From positions 58,599 to 122,598 of the forward strand of contig NZ_FMYF01000012.1 of the NCBI RefSeq assembly GCF_900092135.1: 64,000 nucleotides of DNA, in the 5' to 3' direction. The position numbers were made by a program, and so were the translations under genes. Below, piece after piece: positions 26,401-33,711 of the stretch. The notes under the pieces were generated by a model. The model was not told the DNA's origin and did no database searches. It saw only the letters and a program-made list of their open reading frames with translations. The DNA is from Raineyella antarctica. GTDB lineage: Bacteria; Actinomycetota; Actinomycetes; Propionibacteriales; Propionibacteriaceae. The first letter of the stretch is position 1, and each line of letters starts with the position of its first letter.

Positions 26401-26757
26401 GGCTGGCGCACCATGCAGTACATCGGTGATCCCCGGCTGGGCAAGCTCAAGCCCGGCGTCGGCCTCATCCTGGACCTGGGCCAGCAGCGCAGCGTCGGCT
26501 CGGTGAAGGTCGACGTCTTCGGTACCGGCTCCACGATCGAGGTGCGGGTTCCCTCGGACCCGGCCGTCACGTCCCCGCCGATGGACAGCGCGAACTCGTG
26601 GCGGGTGCTGACCACGGCGACCGATGCCAGCGGGACGGTCGAACTGCGCACGCAGCCGGCCGAACAGACCCGCTACGTCATGCTCTACTTCACCCGGCTG
26701 GCGCCGGACGGCGGGTCGTACCGCGGAGGCGTGAACGAGGTGCAGGTCGAGCCATGA
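23440..26757 (+). CDS. murJ: MurJ lipid II flippase fused to pseudokinase and extracytoplasmic domain
   Basis: A 1105-residue protein. Residues 1 to about 535 are the MurJ/MviN core with 14 hydrophobic segments (starts STTALMASGTLASRVLGFVRAALIA). After a charged linker a kinase-like domain covers about 587-840: glycine loop LRPGRNDLWRA, no Lys in SVVCQFFPADD, the HRD motif replaced (YHQRLDPDAV) and DFG replaced (VKIVGFQ), so it is a pseudokinase. A helix at about 904-928 leads to an outside domain (about 957-1105) resembling discoidin/F5-8C folds. Mycobacterial MviN (Rv3910) has the same order, and its pseudokinase is regulated by phosphorylation and FHA binding. It overlaps both neighbours by four bases. 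Confidence 0.93.
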   Translation: MSRSVISTTALMASGTLASRVLGFVRAALIAVVLGNGSRPAEAFNLANTIPNSLYILLAGGVMNAVLVPQIVRAMDEDEDGGEAYTNRIMTAFLAALGVLTVLVTVAAPWIMQIYTAEGWREPAMQAYWHNMVVLAYLCLPEVFFYGATVLVGQVLNSRQVYIPYMWAPIANNVISIAVFGLYLVVWGSSDGQPFTMNQMLLLGLGSTAGIAAQFFMLLPFLRRAGFRYRPRWDLRGVGLGHTFKLAQWTLYFVLVNQLAIFVVNRLGSTAVLSSSGSGAGITAYQTASLIWIVPHSLITLSLATQMMTSSSRLAAEGDMAGVAEETEQTMRRAMTVIVPSAIAFLALAFPISHLMFGNGAGARDSDFIGRTLLVMALGLVPYSLHYLVIRSFYALEDTRTPFYIQSTIVATNIVLAMALVLPFNAPGWVAAGLGGAYALSYVVGLTIAVALLRRKLPELRFGRVAGLLVRLTVASAPAGLLAWLVMRFTAGHGQLLLLGSLVLAGAVAVGIFLLMARTLHIEEVSAVVDALTRRRGGKPVEAAAPSSTAEQEGSVVADRTDEGHGPARGPSEPAVDQALEDDRAEHVGRLLGGRFRLEETLRPGRNDLWRATDLTLKRSVVCQFFPADDERSPLLLAAAKRAAQVTDSRFVRILDFADGAEPYVVREFAPGLALSTLLADGPLTGIEAAWLVREVADALASVHAQDRYHQRLDPDAVTMTDTGNVKIVGFQIDEALLPPTPDTGVEGAERTDVFDLGRLLYACLTGYWPGGPAHGLPDAPRRGAMWLSPRDVRPDVPPALDRITQQVIGGVSPLMADTTGRPAITTAAGLVAALSSVLGVTDASYRLEQRVRGHRPESPMEATAIQAPVPADPQTGPQAPGMQLFSPAEQPLRVVPRSSPRRGWVLGLLVLVALAIVVGLIGVAINTGRNGAVTPPGSPDVRTPSPAATAPWPIVDATTFDPTADGGNGDENPGTAALAYDGDPTTGWRTMQYIGDPRLGKLKPGVGLILDLGQQRSVGSVKVDVFGTGSTIEVRVPSDPAVTSPPMDSANSWRVLTTATDASGTVELRTQPAEQTRYVMLYFTRLAPDGGSYRGGVNEVQVEP

Positions 26758-27299
26758 CGCCCGCGCTGGAGGGCATGGGGGACACGGAGCTGCTGGCGGC
26801 ACACGTCGGCGGGCATCCCGAGGCCTTTGCCGTGCTGATCGGTCGCCACCAGGACCGATTGTGGGCGGTAGCCCTCCGGACCCTGCGCAATCCGCACGAT
26901 GCCGCGGATGCCCTCCAGGACGCATACGTGTGTGCCTTCCGGCGGGCCCACACCTTCCGGGGCGATGCAAGGGTCTCCACCTGGCTGCACCGGATCGTGA
27001 TCAACTCCTGCCTGGACCGGATCCGCTACCTGGCCCGACGCCGGACCGATCCGCTGGACGACGAGCTCGCCGGGCTGACCGGCCCGGATGACGACGGGTT
27101 GACCGACGTGGTGGCCGACGCGCTGGCACAGATCTCCCCCGACCAGCGCGCCGCACTGGTGCTGGTCGACATGGAGGGGTTCTCGATCGAGGAGGCCGCC
27201 GAGATGCTGGGTTGTCCCCCGGGGACGGTCAAGTCCCGGTGCTCCCGCGGACGGGCCCGGCTCGCCCCCGTCCTGCGCGAACTCCTGGCCTCCCGGTGA
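26754..27299 (+). CDS. sigM: ECF sigma factor, SigM-like
   Basis: A 181-residue extracytoplasmic-function sigma factor. Region 2 covers about residues 25-90 (LRNPHDAADALQDAYVCAFRRAHTF, then VSTWLHRIVINSCLDRIR) and region 4 about 125-175 (LAQISPDQRAALVLVDMEGFSIEEAAEMLG, PPGTVKSRCSRGRARL). Position directly after murJ, coupled by ATGA, matches sigM of mycobacteria, which responds to envelope and redox stress. The ATG at 26754 is used; the longer upstream frame is inside murJ and meaningless. The usual membrane anti-sigma gene is replaced by a short protein (next entry). Confidence 0.9.
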   Translation: MTPALEGMGDTELLAAHVGGHPEAFAVLIGRHQDRLWAVALRTLRNPHDAADALQDAYVCAFRRAHTFRGDARVSTWLHRIVINSCLDRIRYLARRRTDPLDDELAGLTGPDDDGLTDVVADALAQISPDQRAALVLVDMEGFSIEEAAEMLGCPPGTVKSRCSRGRARLAPVLRELLASR

Positions 27300-27413
27300 A
27301 CCGATTCCTGACCCCTCGCTGAACGGCCGCTGACCCCTCGCCGGGCCAGAATGGTCCAACGGCCAGTAGAGTTTCTGGCCGTACGGGGGTACTTCGCACA
27401 GCCAGGAGCCGTG

Positions 27414-27698
27414 GTGACAGATGACCCGATGGACCGGGAGGACGACGTCGAGCAGGCCGTGATCGTCGGCCTGCGCCGGGCACCGCTGCCGCCGATGCCC
27501 GAGCAGGTACGCGAGCAACTCGACGCCGCGCTCCGCGACGCGCAGCTCCGCCGGGAGACCGGAGAGTGCGCCCAGGACCACACCGAGGCGGTCGTCGCGG
27601 CCGCCCTGAGGACGGCCACCGGCACCTTCGGCCCCAACCCGATCGGCCGGAAGACGGCTCCGGGGCGCCGGCGCACCCCGCGTACGATCGGGGCATGA
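27414..27698 (+). CDS. Short protein in the anti-SigM position
   Basis: A 94-residue hydrophilic protein starting at a GTG that has AGGAG five bases upstream. It has no membrane segment and no zinc-binding H-x3-C-x2-C motif. The central stretch LPPMPEQVREQLDAALRDAQ resembles the helical segment that follows the sigma-binding part in actinobacterial anti-SigM proteins, so this may be a remnant or a minimal form. It is separated from sigM by 114 bases containing two CTGACCCCTCGC words and overlaps the next gene by four bases. Function is inferred from position only. Confidence 0.5.
   Translation: MTDDPMDREDDVEQAVIVGLRRAPLPPMPEQVREQLDAALRDAQLRRETGECAQDHTEAVVAAALRTATGTFGPNPIGRKTAPGRRRTPRTIGA
27683..27688 (+). 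promoter_or_regulatory. -10-like box before the luciferase-like gene
   Basis: TACGAT is followed by six bases and the ATG at 27695. The gene is also coupled to the upstream gene, so this would give it a second, leaderless, transcript. Confidence 0.35.
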
Positions 27699-28684
27699 CC
27701 GCCCACGTACCGCTCTCGATCCTCGACCTCGTCCCCGTCAGCGAAGGCTCAGGGGTCCGCGAGACCCTGGAGGCCAGCTTCGAGGCCGTTCGCCTCGCCG
27801 ACGCGGCGGGCTACCGGCGGTACTGGTTCGCCGAGCACCACAACTCCCCCACCTTCGCCAGCTCGGCCACCTCGCTGCTGATCGAGCACGCGCTGTCGCT
27901 GACCAGCACGATCCGGGTGGGCTCCGGCGGGGTGATGCTGCCGAACCATGCCCCGCTGACCGTCGCCGAGCAGTTCGGCACACTGGTCCAGCTGCACGGC
28001 GACCGGGTCGACCTGGGCCTGGGCCGCGCCCCGGGCACCGACCCGATGACGGCACGGCTGCTGCGCCGGGGCGCCTCGGACGCCCAGTCCTTCGCCGACC
28101 AGATCTACGAGATGCAGTCGTGGTTCGCCTCGGGCGACTCGCCGCGCGGGGTCTCCTCGATCGTCGCCGCCGGCACCGAGGTGCCGATCTGGGTGCTCGG
28201 GTCGACCACCAACGGCGCCTCGATCGCCGGCCAGCTGGGCCTGCCGTTCTCGGTCGCGTCGCACTTCGCTCCGGACGAGCTGTACCAGGCGCTGTCGGTC
28301 TACCGCAGCTCGTTCACCACCGGGTCCCCGACCGCCCGGCTCGAGCGTCCGCAGGCCATGGTGGGCGTCTCGGTGCTGGTCGCCGACACCGATGCGGAGG
28401 CCGAGCTGCAGTACTCCACCCACGTCCAGATGTCGATCGGCAACGCGACCGGTGACCGCCGGCCGCTCCAGCCGCCGCGCGCCGAGCTGCCGCATGACGG
28501 GGGCTGGCGGGCGGCCCAGGGCATGCTGGCCTGTCGCGCCGTCGGCTCCCCGGCCACGGTGCGCACCCGGCTGGAGGAGCTGGTCGCCTCGACCGAGGCG
28601 GACGAGCTGGTCGTGGTGACGTACGCCCATGACCCGCAGGTCCGCCTGCGCAGCCTTCAGTTGCTCGCGGAGCTCTGGAAGTAG
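27695..28684 (+). CDS. LLM-class flavin-dependent oxidoreductase
   Basis: A 329-residue luciferase-like monooxygenase-family protein. Diagnostic segments: [14 protein letters not shown] at the start, [18 protein letters not shown] (about 44-61), [25 protein letters not shown] and [13 protein letters not shown]. This subgroup (MsnO8/YhbW-like) uses reduced flavin; substrates are generally unknown. Starts at ATG overlapping the previous stop. Its last 28 bases overlap the convergent lactate dehydrogenase gene. Confidence 0.88.
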   Translation: MTAHVPLSILDLVPVSEGSGVRETLEASFEAVRLADAAGYRRYWFAEHHNSPTFASSATSLLIEHALSLTSTIRVGSGGVMLPNHAPLTVAEQFGTLVQLHGDRVDLGLGRAPGTDPMTARLLRRGASDAQSFADQIYEMQSWFASGDSPRGVSSIVAAGTEVPIWVLGSTTNGASIAGQLGLPFSVASHFAPDELYQALSVYRSSFTTGSPTARLERPQAMVGVSVLVADTDAEAELQYSTHVQMSIGNATGDRRPLQPPRAELPHDGGWRAAQGMLACRAVGSPATVRTRLEELVASTEADELVVVTYAHDPQVRLRSLQLLAELWK

Positions 28685-29622
28685 GGGTCCTGGACGGCGT
28701 GCAGGGCCTTCGCGCTCGCTGCGAAGCGCTCCTGCTCGTCCGGGCTCAGCGGGATCTGCACGACCCGCTCGACACCCTCGCGGTAGAGCACCGCCGGGGT
28801 GCCCATGTACACGTCGCGCTGGCCGTACTGGCCGGTCAGCAGGGTCGAGACCGGTAGCGCCACCCGCTGGTCCTCCAGGATCGCCCGGGTGATCCGGGCC
28901 AGCGCCATCCCGATGCCGAACGAGGTCGACCCCTTCGCCGCGATGATCCGCTGGGCGGAGGTGACGGTCTCGTGGAACGCCTCCTCGATCTCCAGCCGCC
29001 GTTCCGGATGGCGCGACAGCTCGTCGTTCATCGGGACACCGGCGATCGTGGCGCTGGACAGCGCGGGCAGTTCGGAGTCGCCGTGCTCACCCACGACGTT
29101 CGCGTGCACGCTCATCGGGGCCACGTTGTACAGCTGGCCGAGAAGGTAGCGGAACCGCGCCGAGTCCAGCGTGGTGCCCGAGCCGATCACCTGGGCGCTC
29201 GGCAGGCCGGACGTCTTCCAGGCGGCGTACGACAGGATGTCCACCGGGTTGGTGGCGACCAGGATGATCCCGTTGAAGCCGTTGGACATCGCCTGCTCGA
29301 TGATGCCGCCGGTGATCCTCAGGTTCTTCTCCACCAGCTGCAGCCGGGTCTCCCCGGGCTTCTGCGCCGCCCCGGCGGTGATCACGAGGAGGCCGGCGCG
29401 CGCGGAGTCGGCCTCGTACGACCCGACCCTGACATTGGTGGGCGAGGGCGCCCAGACGACGCCGTGGTTGAGGTCCTCGACCTCACCGCGCGCCTTCTGC
29501 TCATTCACGTCGATGATCGCGAGGTCGTGGGTGATGCCCTGGTTCACCAAGGCGTACGCGTACGCCGCACCGACGTCCCCGGCGCCGACGAGCAGGATCC
29601 TGTTACCGACTGTTGGAGGCAT
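28657..29622 (-). CDS. ldh: L-lactate dehydrogenase
   Basis: A 321-residue NAD-dependent dehydrogenase interconverting pyruvate and L-lactate. Seen: NAD loop [14 protein letters not shown] (about residues 11-24), Asp after beta-2 (IIDVNE), [11 protein letters not shown] with the substrate-loop arginine, [18 protein letters not shown], and the catalytic His in [16 protein letters not shown] (rather than malate-type loop residues) supports lactate over malate specificity. ATG at 29622 preceded by AGAGG. Single gene, convergent with the flavin oxidoreductase gene. Confidence 0.93.
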   Translation of the reverse strand: MPPTVGNRILLVGAGDVGAAYAYALVNQGITHDLAIIDVNEQKARGEVEDLNHGVVWAPSPTNVRVGSYEADSARAGLLVITAGAAQKPGETRLQLVEKNLRITGGIIEQAMSNGFNGIILVATNPVDILSYAAWKTSGLPSAQVIGSGTTLDSARFRYLLGQLYNVAPMSVHANVVGEHGDSELPALSSATIAGVPMNDELSRHPERRLEIEEAFHETVTSAQRIIAAKGSTSFGIGMALARITRAILEDQRVALPVSTLLTGQYGQRDVYMGTPAVLYREGVERVVQIPLSPDEQERFAASAKALHAVQDPYFQSSASN

Positions 29623-29656
29623 GCCTCTATTGAAACATTTGGTCTGACCAATAGGT

Positions 29657-30460
29657 TCAGGGGGTCGGCAGAACGTGCAGACTCGCTGCCCGTCGCCGCA
29701 GCTGGGCGGCCCGCTCGGGGTCGGAGACCACTTCGGCCAGGTCCAGCAGGAGGGCGGCGTCGAACGGCCGGACGATGCTGAGCGCGGTGAGCACCGAGGC
29801 GGCCTCCTCCCGCTCCCCGGCCGCCAGCATGGCACGGGCCCGGACGTGCTCGTCCGCCACGGTCGTCGGTTCGGGGCCGGAGCCGCCCACCCGCAGGGCC
29901 AGTAGGCGGCGGCTCACCCCCGACGGCGGATCGTCCTCCAGGGCCCGGCTGCTGGGCGCCCATGAGGCCGGATCGCTCAGCGTGAAGCGATCGAAGATCC
30001 AGCGGCCGAGCGGGTCGACCGGGTCCGGGGCCGGTTCGGTGTCGACCAGTTCGTGCGGATCGGGGGCGTCCCAGCGCAGGAAGGCGCCCATGTCCTCGTC
30101 GACCAGCCAGGCCAGCCGGGCGGTCGCCCGGACCAGGAACTCCCGCGGGGACCCGAGCAGTTCGGCGGCCTGCCACCAGCCGATCCTCTCCGGGACGGGA
30201 TCGGCGCCACCACCGAAGACGCGCGCCGTCATCGCCGTCGCCGTGGCGAGGGCCAGGGCGCCGCGGATCACCGCCGGGACCGGGACGCCGCGGCGGTCCA
30301 GGTCCATCCACATCATGTAGAACTCGTCGTGGTCGACCATCCGATCCCCGGGCGGCAGGGTGGCGTACGCCCGGAACTGCAGCAGCACCGGCCCGACGCT
30401 CTTCTTCACCAATTGGGTGTGGCGTTCGTCGAGGGCCAGCCGGGCCACGTCGTAGGTCAT
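29657..30460 (-). CDS. Uncharacterised protein
   Basis: A 267-residue soluble protein I do not recognise. It is rich in Asp/Glu and Trp in the middle ([17 protein letters not shown]), with a C-terminal helical part ([24 protein letters not shown], then LLDLAEVV) that could be one or two TPR-like hairpins. No signal peptide or membrane segment. The ATG at 30460 is preceded at six bases by GATAAT, so it appears leaderless; this supports the choice over longer frames. It is divergent from the Rieske gene, with about 40 bases between the start codons. Confidence 0.6.
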   Translation of the reverse strand: MTYDVARLALDERHTQLVKKSVGPVLLQFRAYATLPPGDRMVDHDEFYMMWMDLDRRGVPVPAVIRGALALATATAMTARVFGGGADPVPERIGWWQAAELLGSPREFLVRATARLAWLVDEDMGAFLRWDAPDPHELVDTEPAPDPVDPLGRWIFDRFTLSDPASWAPSSRALEDDPPSGVSRRLLALRVGGSGPEPTTVADEHVRARAMLAAGEREEAASVLTALSIVRPFDAALLLDLAEVVSDPERAAQLRRRAASLHVLPTP

Positions 30461-30466
30461 GTCGCC

Positions 30467-30472
30467 ATTATC
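30467..30472 (-). promoter_or_regulatory. -10-like box of leaderless uncharacterised gene
   Basis: On the minus strand GATAAT, close to the TATAAT consensus, is followed by GGCGAC and the ATG at 30460. Confidence 0.45.
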
Positions 30473-30489
30473 GGAGCACCGAGCCGGGT

Positions 30490-30495
30490 TAGTCT
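30490..30495 (+). promoter_or_regulatory. -10-like box of leaderless Rieske gene
   Basis: TAGTCT followed by five bases and the ATG at 30501. It lies 18 bases from the opposing GATAAT box at 30467-30472, so the two promoters are back-to-back. Confidence 0.4.
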
Positions 30496-30500
30496 GGGCC

Positions 30501-30902
30501 ATGCCTCCCCTGTCTTCGGGACTGACGATCGCGACGTGGAGCGAACTGGCGGATCGTACGCCCACCTATGCGCTGGTGGCCGGCGTGGACCTGGTGGTGA
30601 TCCGGTACGGGGACGAGGTCTCGGTGCTCTACGGGCGCTGCCTGCACCGCGGATCGCTGCTGGCCGACGGCTCGATCCGTGGGGACGACCTGGTCTGCGG
30701 GGTGCACGGCTGGGACTACCGCGTCGAGACCGGCGTCAGCGCGTACGCCAATGACGAGGCGCTGCAGAAGTTCACCGCCTGGGTCGACACGGACGCCGAC
30801 GCGGTGATGGTCGACGAGGGCGAGATCGCCACCTGGAAGCGCGAGATGGCCGACCTCACCGCCGTCGCGTTCGCGGGGGCTGCCGGCCGGCAGGAGACCT
30901 AG
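30501..30902 (+). CDS. Small Rieske [2Fe-2S] protein
   Basis: A 133-residue protein with both halves of a Rieske cluster site: CLHRGSLL (C-x-H) and, 17 residues on, CGVHGWDY (C-x-x-H). The N-terminal part forms the usual beta strands (LVVIRYGDEVSVLYG). No membrane or signal segment, so it is a soluble electron carrier or a ferredoxin component; the partner oxygenase is not adjacent. GWDYRVETG matches the Rieske part of ring-hydroxylating-type proteins. Length is short but complete for this fold. Confidence 0.85.
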   Translation: MPPLSSGLTIATWSELADRTPTYALVAGVDLVVIRYGDEVSVLYGRCLHRGSLLADGSIRGDDLVCGVHGWDYRVETGVSAYANDEALQKFTAWVDTDADAVMVDEGEIATWKREMADLTAVAFAGAAGRQET

Positions 30903-30963
30903 TCCGCCTCGGCACGGCTGCCAAGTCAGGGCAAGCCCTACCAGTGGGCAGGTGACCTCTCAG

Positions 30964-30969
30964 TAGGGT
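30964..30969 (+). promoter_or_regulatory. -10-like box of leaderless transporter gene
   Basis: TAGGGT is followed by six bases and the ATG at 30976 with no separate ribosome binding site beyond GAGGG, which overlaps the spacer. Confidence 0.4.
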
Positions 30970-30975
30970 GAGGGC

Positions 30976-32535
30976 ATGCTGGCTGTCCTGGCTTCATCCC
31001 CCCTGCTGACGATCTTCCTGGTCGTGGCATTCGGCGCGCTCCTCGGCGCCGTACGCTTCGGACCAATCCGCTTCGGCGCCGCCGGGGCCCTGTTCGTCGG
31101 CCTGGCGGTGGGGGCCCTCGACCCGCGGCTGGGCCAGGGCCTCGGGCTGGTCCAGTCCCTCGGCCTGGCCCTGTTCGTCTACACCGTCGGCCTGGCCGCC
31201 GGCACCTCGTTCTTCCGCGACCTGCGCACCCAGGGCAAGATGATGGGCCTCGCCGTGGTCGTCCTGGTCCTCACCGCGGTCGCCGCCATCGCGGTGGGCC
31301 GGGTGCTCGGGCTGGACGTCGCCCTCCAGGCCGGCGCGTTCGCCGGCGCCCTCACCTCCACCCCGGCGCTGGCCGCCGCCACCGCCGTCACCGGCAGCAC
31401 CACCCCGGCGGTCGGCTACTCCCTGGGCTACCCGGTCGGTGTCATCGTGACGATCGTCATCGTTGCCCTGACCGTGGGACGGCGCTGGCCGGCCGCCAAG
31501 GACCCCGCCGCCGGCGACCCGATCACCGCGACCACACTGCAGGTCGAGCGCGCCGCCATGATGCGCGACATCCCCGGGTGGAGCGAGCAGAGCGTACGGT
31601 TCTCCTACCTCGCCCGCGGTGATCGCCAGCGCGTGGTCGTGCCCGGTGAGGAACTGCTCCCCGGCGACCGGGTGGTCGTCGTCGGCCAGCCCGAGGCCAT
31701 CGACCGCGCCGAGGCCCACCTCGGCCACCGGATCGAATCCCACCTGGCCGACGACCGCAGCATCGTCGCCTTCCGGCGCTTCCTCGTGTCCGACCCGTCC
31801 GTGGCGGGCCGGACCATCCACGAGCTGAACGTCCCGGACCGGTTCGGCGGGGTGATCACCCGGGTGATCCGGGCCGACTCGGAGCTGCTGGCCACCGACG
31901 ACGTGGTCCTGGAACTGGGCGACCGGGTGGTCGCCGTGGTCCCGCGCGGGCAGATGGACGCGGTCTCGGACTACTTCGGCGACTCGGTCCGCAAGATCTC
32001 GGAGTTCGACGCGCTCTCGATCGGGGTGGGGATGGCGCTGGGCCTGCTGCTGGGCCTGGTCACCGTCCCGCTGCCCGGCGGCAACAGCTTCGCCCTCGGG
32101 GCGGCCGCCGGCCCGCTGGTGGTCGGCCTGCTGCTGGGCCGGCTGGAGCGTACCGGACCGCTGGTGTGGGGCCTGCCGCACGCCGCGAACCTGACCATCC
32201 GCCAGCTCGGACTGCTGCTGTTCCTGGCCGCGGTCGGCCTGTCCTCGGGCCAGGCCTTCGCCTCGCAGGCGTTCAGCATGACCGGGCTGAAGGTGATCGG
32301 CTTCGCCACCATGATCGTGCTGGTCGCTGCCGTGCTGTTCCTGGCCGCGGTCCGGCTGTCCGGGTTCAGCGCCCAGCGGTCCTCGGGCGCCCTCGCCGGC
32401 CTGGTCGGCCAGCCTGCGATCCTGGCGTACGCGACGTCACGCAGCACCGATCCGCGGATCGACGCCGGGTACGCGCCGCTGTTCGCCCTGGGGATGATCG
32501 TGAAGATCCTGCTGATCACGGTGCTGGCCTCGTAG
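30976..32535 (+). CDS. AspT/YidE-type transporter with TrkA-C domains
   Basis: A 519-residue transporter of the aspartate:alanine exchanger family. Two membrane halves (about residues 1-165 and 345-519) each carry the duplication signature; the first reads GAFAGALTSTPALAAATAVTG followed by VGYSLGYPVGV. Between them lie two RCK/TrkA-C-like domains (about 195-335; EELLPGDRVVVVGQPEAI and ELGDRVVAVVPRG). Substrate is unknown; relatives move amino acids or dicarboxylates. Its 3' end overlaps the convergent TetR gene by 20 bases. Confidence 0.85.
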   Translation: MLAVLASSPLLTIFLVVAFGALLGAVRFGPIRFGAAGALFVGLAVGALDPRLGQGLGLVQSLGLALFVYTVGLAAGTSFFRDLRTQGKMMGLAVVVLVLTAVAAIAVGRVLGLDVALQAGAFAGALTSTPALAAATAVTGSTTPAVGYSLGYPVGVIVTIVIVALTVGRRWPAAKDPAAGDPITATTLQVERAAMMRDIPGWSEQSVRFSYLARGDRQRVVVPGEELLPGDRVVVVGQPEAIDRAEAHLGHRIESHLADDRSIVAFRRFLVSDPSVAGRTIHELNVPDRFGGVITRVIRADSELLATDDVVLELGDRVVAVVPRGQMDAVSDYFGDSVRKISEFDALSIGVGMALGLLLGLVTVPLPGGNSFALGAAAGPLVVGLLLGRLERTGPLVWGLPHAANLTIRQLGLLLFLAAVGLSSGQAFASQAFSMTGLKVIGFATMIVLVAAVLFLAAVRLSGFSAQRSSGALAGLVGQPAILAYATSRSTDPRIDAGYAPLFALGMIVKILLITVLAS

Positions 32536-33187
32536 GGTCCGGCAACAGCTCGGCCCGCAGGAACCGGTGCACCAGGTCGACGTACGCCTCGGCGGACCAG
32601 CCGTAGCGCAGCACGACGATCTCGTACAGCTCACCGGCGCCCAGCATCAGGATGTCCCTGACCTGGTCGGGCGTCAGCTCCGGACGTACGAAACCGCCGC
32701 GGAGCAGGTAGTCGGCGTTGTGCTCCATCCGGGCCCTACGGGCCGCCTCCACCTCCTCGAGCAGCGCGGCGGCGCCGTCGTCGGTGACCGCTGCGGCCTT
32801 GATCAGGGCCTGGACCGGGGCCCCCAGTGCGCTCACCTCGGCCGACAACCGGGCCCAGTTGGCCAGGATGTCCTCGGGGTCCTCGGCAGTACGCGACACC
32901 TCGTCCGAACGCTCCTCCGCCGGGCGCCTCCCCTGTCCCAGCAGGGCCCGGTCCCAGATGGCGCGGACGAGACCGGCCTTGGAGCCGAACGCCTTGTAGA
33001 CGAACTCCACGCTGACCCCGGCGTCCGCGGCAACGTCAGCCACCGTCGTGGCGGCATACCCATCACGCCGGAAGCGGACACCGGCAGCGTCCACCACCTG
33101 GTCGCGCCGCCGCTGCGCAGCGTGCTGGCGGCGGCTCGCGTCATAGGGTCGCGATCGCCGCGCCGACCCCTTGATTTCGCCCGTCAT
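32516..33187 (-). CDS. TetR-family regulator
   Basis: A 223-residue regulator with a TetR helix-turn-helix at about residues 30-75 (VDAAGVRFRRDGYAATTVADVAADAGVSVEFVYKAFGSKAGLVRAIWD) and a ligand-binding C-terminal domain. An Arg-rich N-terminal extension precedes the domain. ATG at 33187 is preferred (AAAGG eight bases upstream); a second ATG at 33196 is possible. A long palindrome lies just upstream between it and the divergent operon, so it most likely represses itself and that operon. The inducer is unknown. Confidence 0.88.
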   Translation of the reverse strand: MTGEIKGSARRSRPYDASRRQHAAQRRRDQVVDAAGVRFRRDGYAATTVADVAADAGVSVEFVYKAFGSKAGLVRAIWDRALLGQGRRPAEERSDEVSRTAEDPEDILANWARLSAEVSALGAPVQALIKAAAVTDDGAAALLEEVEAARRARMEHNADYLLRGGFVRPELTPDQVRDILMLGAGELYEIVVLRYGWSAEAYVDLVHRFLRAELLPDPTRPAP

Positions 33188-33202
33188 GGAGTGCATCCTT
33201 TG

Positions 33203-33234
33203 GTTATTGGATACAACCAACTGTAGCCAATAAC
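33203..33234. promoter_or_regulatory. TetR operator palindrome
   Basis: GTTATTGGATACA (33203-33215) and TGTAGCCAATAAC (33222-33234) are 13-base inverted arms with one mismatch around a 6-base spacer. It lies between the tetR start (33187) and the start of the divergent gene (33262), where it could block both promoters. It is AT-rich compared with its surroundings. Confidence 0.7.
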
Positions 33235-33261
33235 TGCAGCACATCGCACGAGGTGGTCACC

Positions 33262-33711
33262 ATGTCCCACATCACCCAACTGCCGCAGACCCTGGCTCGC
33301 CTCGTGTCCGTGACCAACGCCCATGACATCGACGGCCTGGTCGGGTGCTTCGCCCCCGACTACGAACTGGTCATGCCGAACCATCCGGCCCGCGACTTCA
33401 CCGGCACCGAGCAGGTGCGGCGCAACTGGACCATGTTCTTCACCCAGATCCCCGACATCACCACGTCGATCACCCGGGTCTGCCACGATGCCGGGACCCC
33501 CGACGAGTGGTGGACCGAGTGGGAGATGCGAGGCACCCGCAGCGATGGCACCACCCATCTCATGCGCGGGGTGATGATCTTCACGGTGGGCCCCGAGGCC
33601 TCCGACCTCATCCGGGCCAACCGGTTCTACGTCGAACCGACCGAAAGCCCCGCCGGCATGGACAACGACGAGTACGTGGGCAGCCTCACCAAGGGAGATG
33701 TTCGGTCATGA
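33262..33711 (+). CDS. SnoaL/NTF2-like protein
   Basis: A 149-residue protein of the NTF2/SnoaL-like cone-fold group: LARLVSVTNAHDIDGLVGCFAPDYELVMPNHP at the start, the FTGTEQVRRNWTMFFTQIPDI strand-helix, and EWWTEWEMRGTRSDGT. These proteins are small enzymes or binding proteins with diverse substrates. The ATG at 33262 has GAGG eight bases upstream; a GTG at 33253 overlaps that GAGG and is less likely. First gene of a TetR-controlled operon; it overlaps the next gene by four bases. Confidence 0.8.
   Translation: MSHITQLPQTLARLVSVTNAHDIDGLVGCFAPDYELVMPNHPARDFTGTEQVRRNWTMFFTQIPDITTSITRVCHDAGTPDEWWTEWEMRGTRSDGTTHLMRGVMIFTVGPEASDLIRANRFYVEPTESPAGMDNDEYVGSLTKGDVRS

Noticed and set aside
23257..26970. 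Minus-strand open frame of over 1200 residues opposite murJ
   Set aside because: His/Arg/Gly/Gln-rich composition typical of the antisense of a high-GC membrane-protein gene; no motif; murJ is certain.
27308..27343. Two CTGACCCCTCGC words as a SigM autoregulatory promoter
   Set aside because: They do not resemble the known GGGAAC-CGTC type of ECF promoter and lie downstream of sigM.
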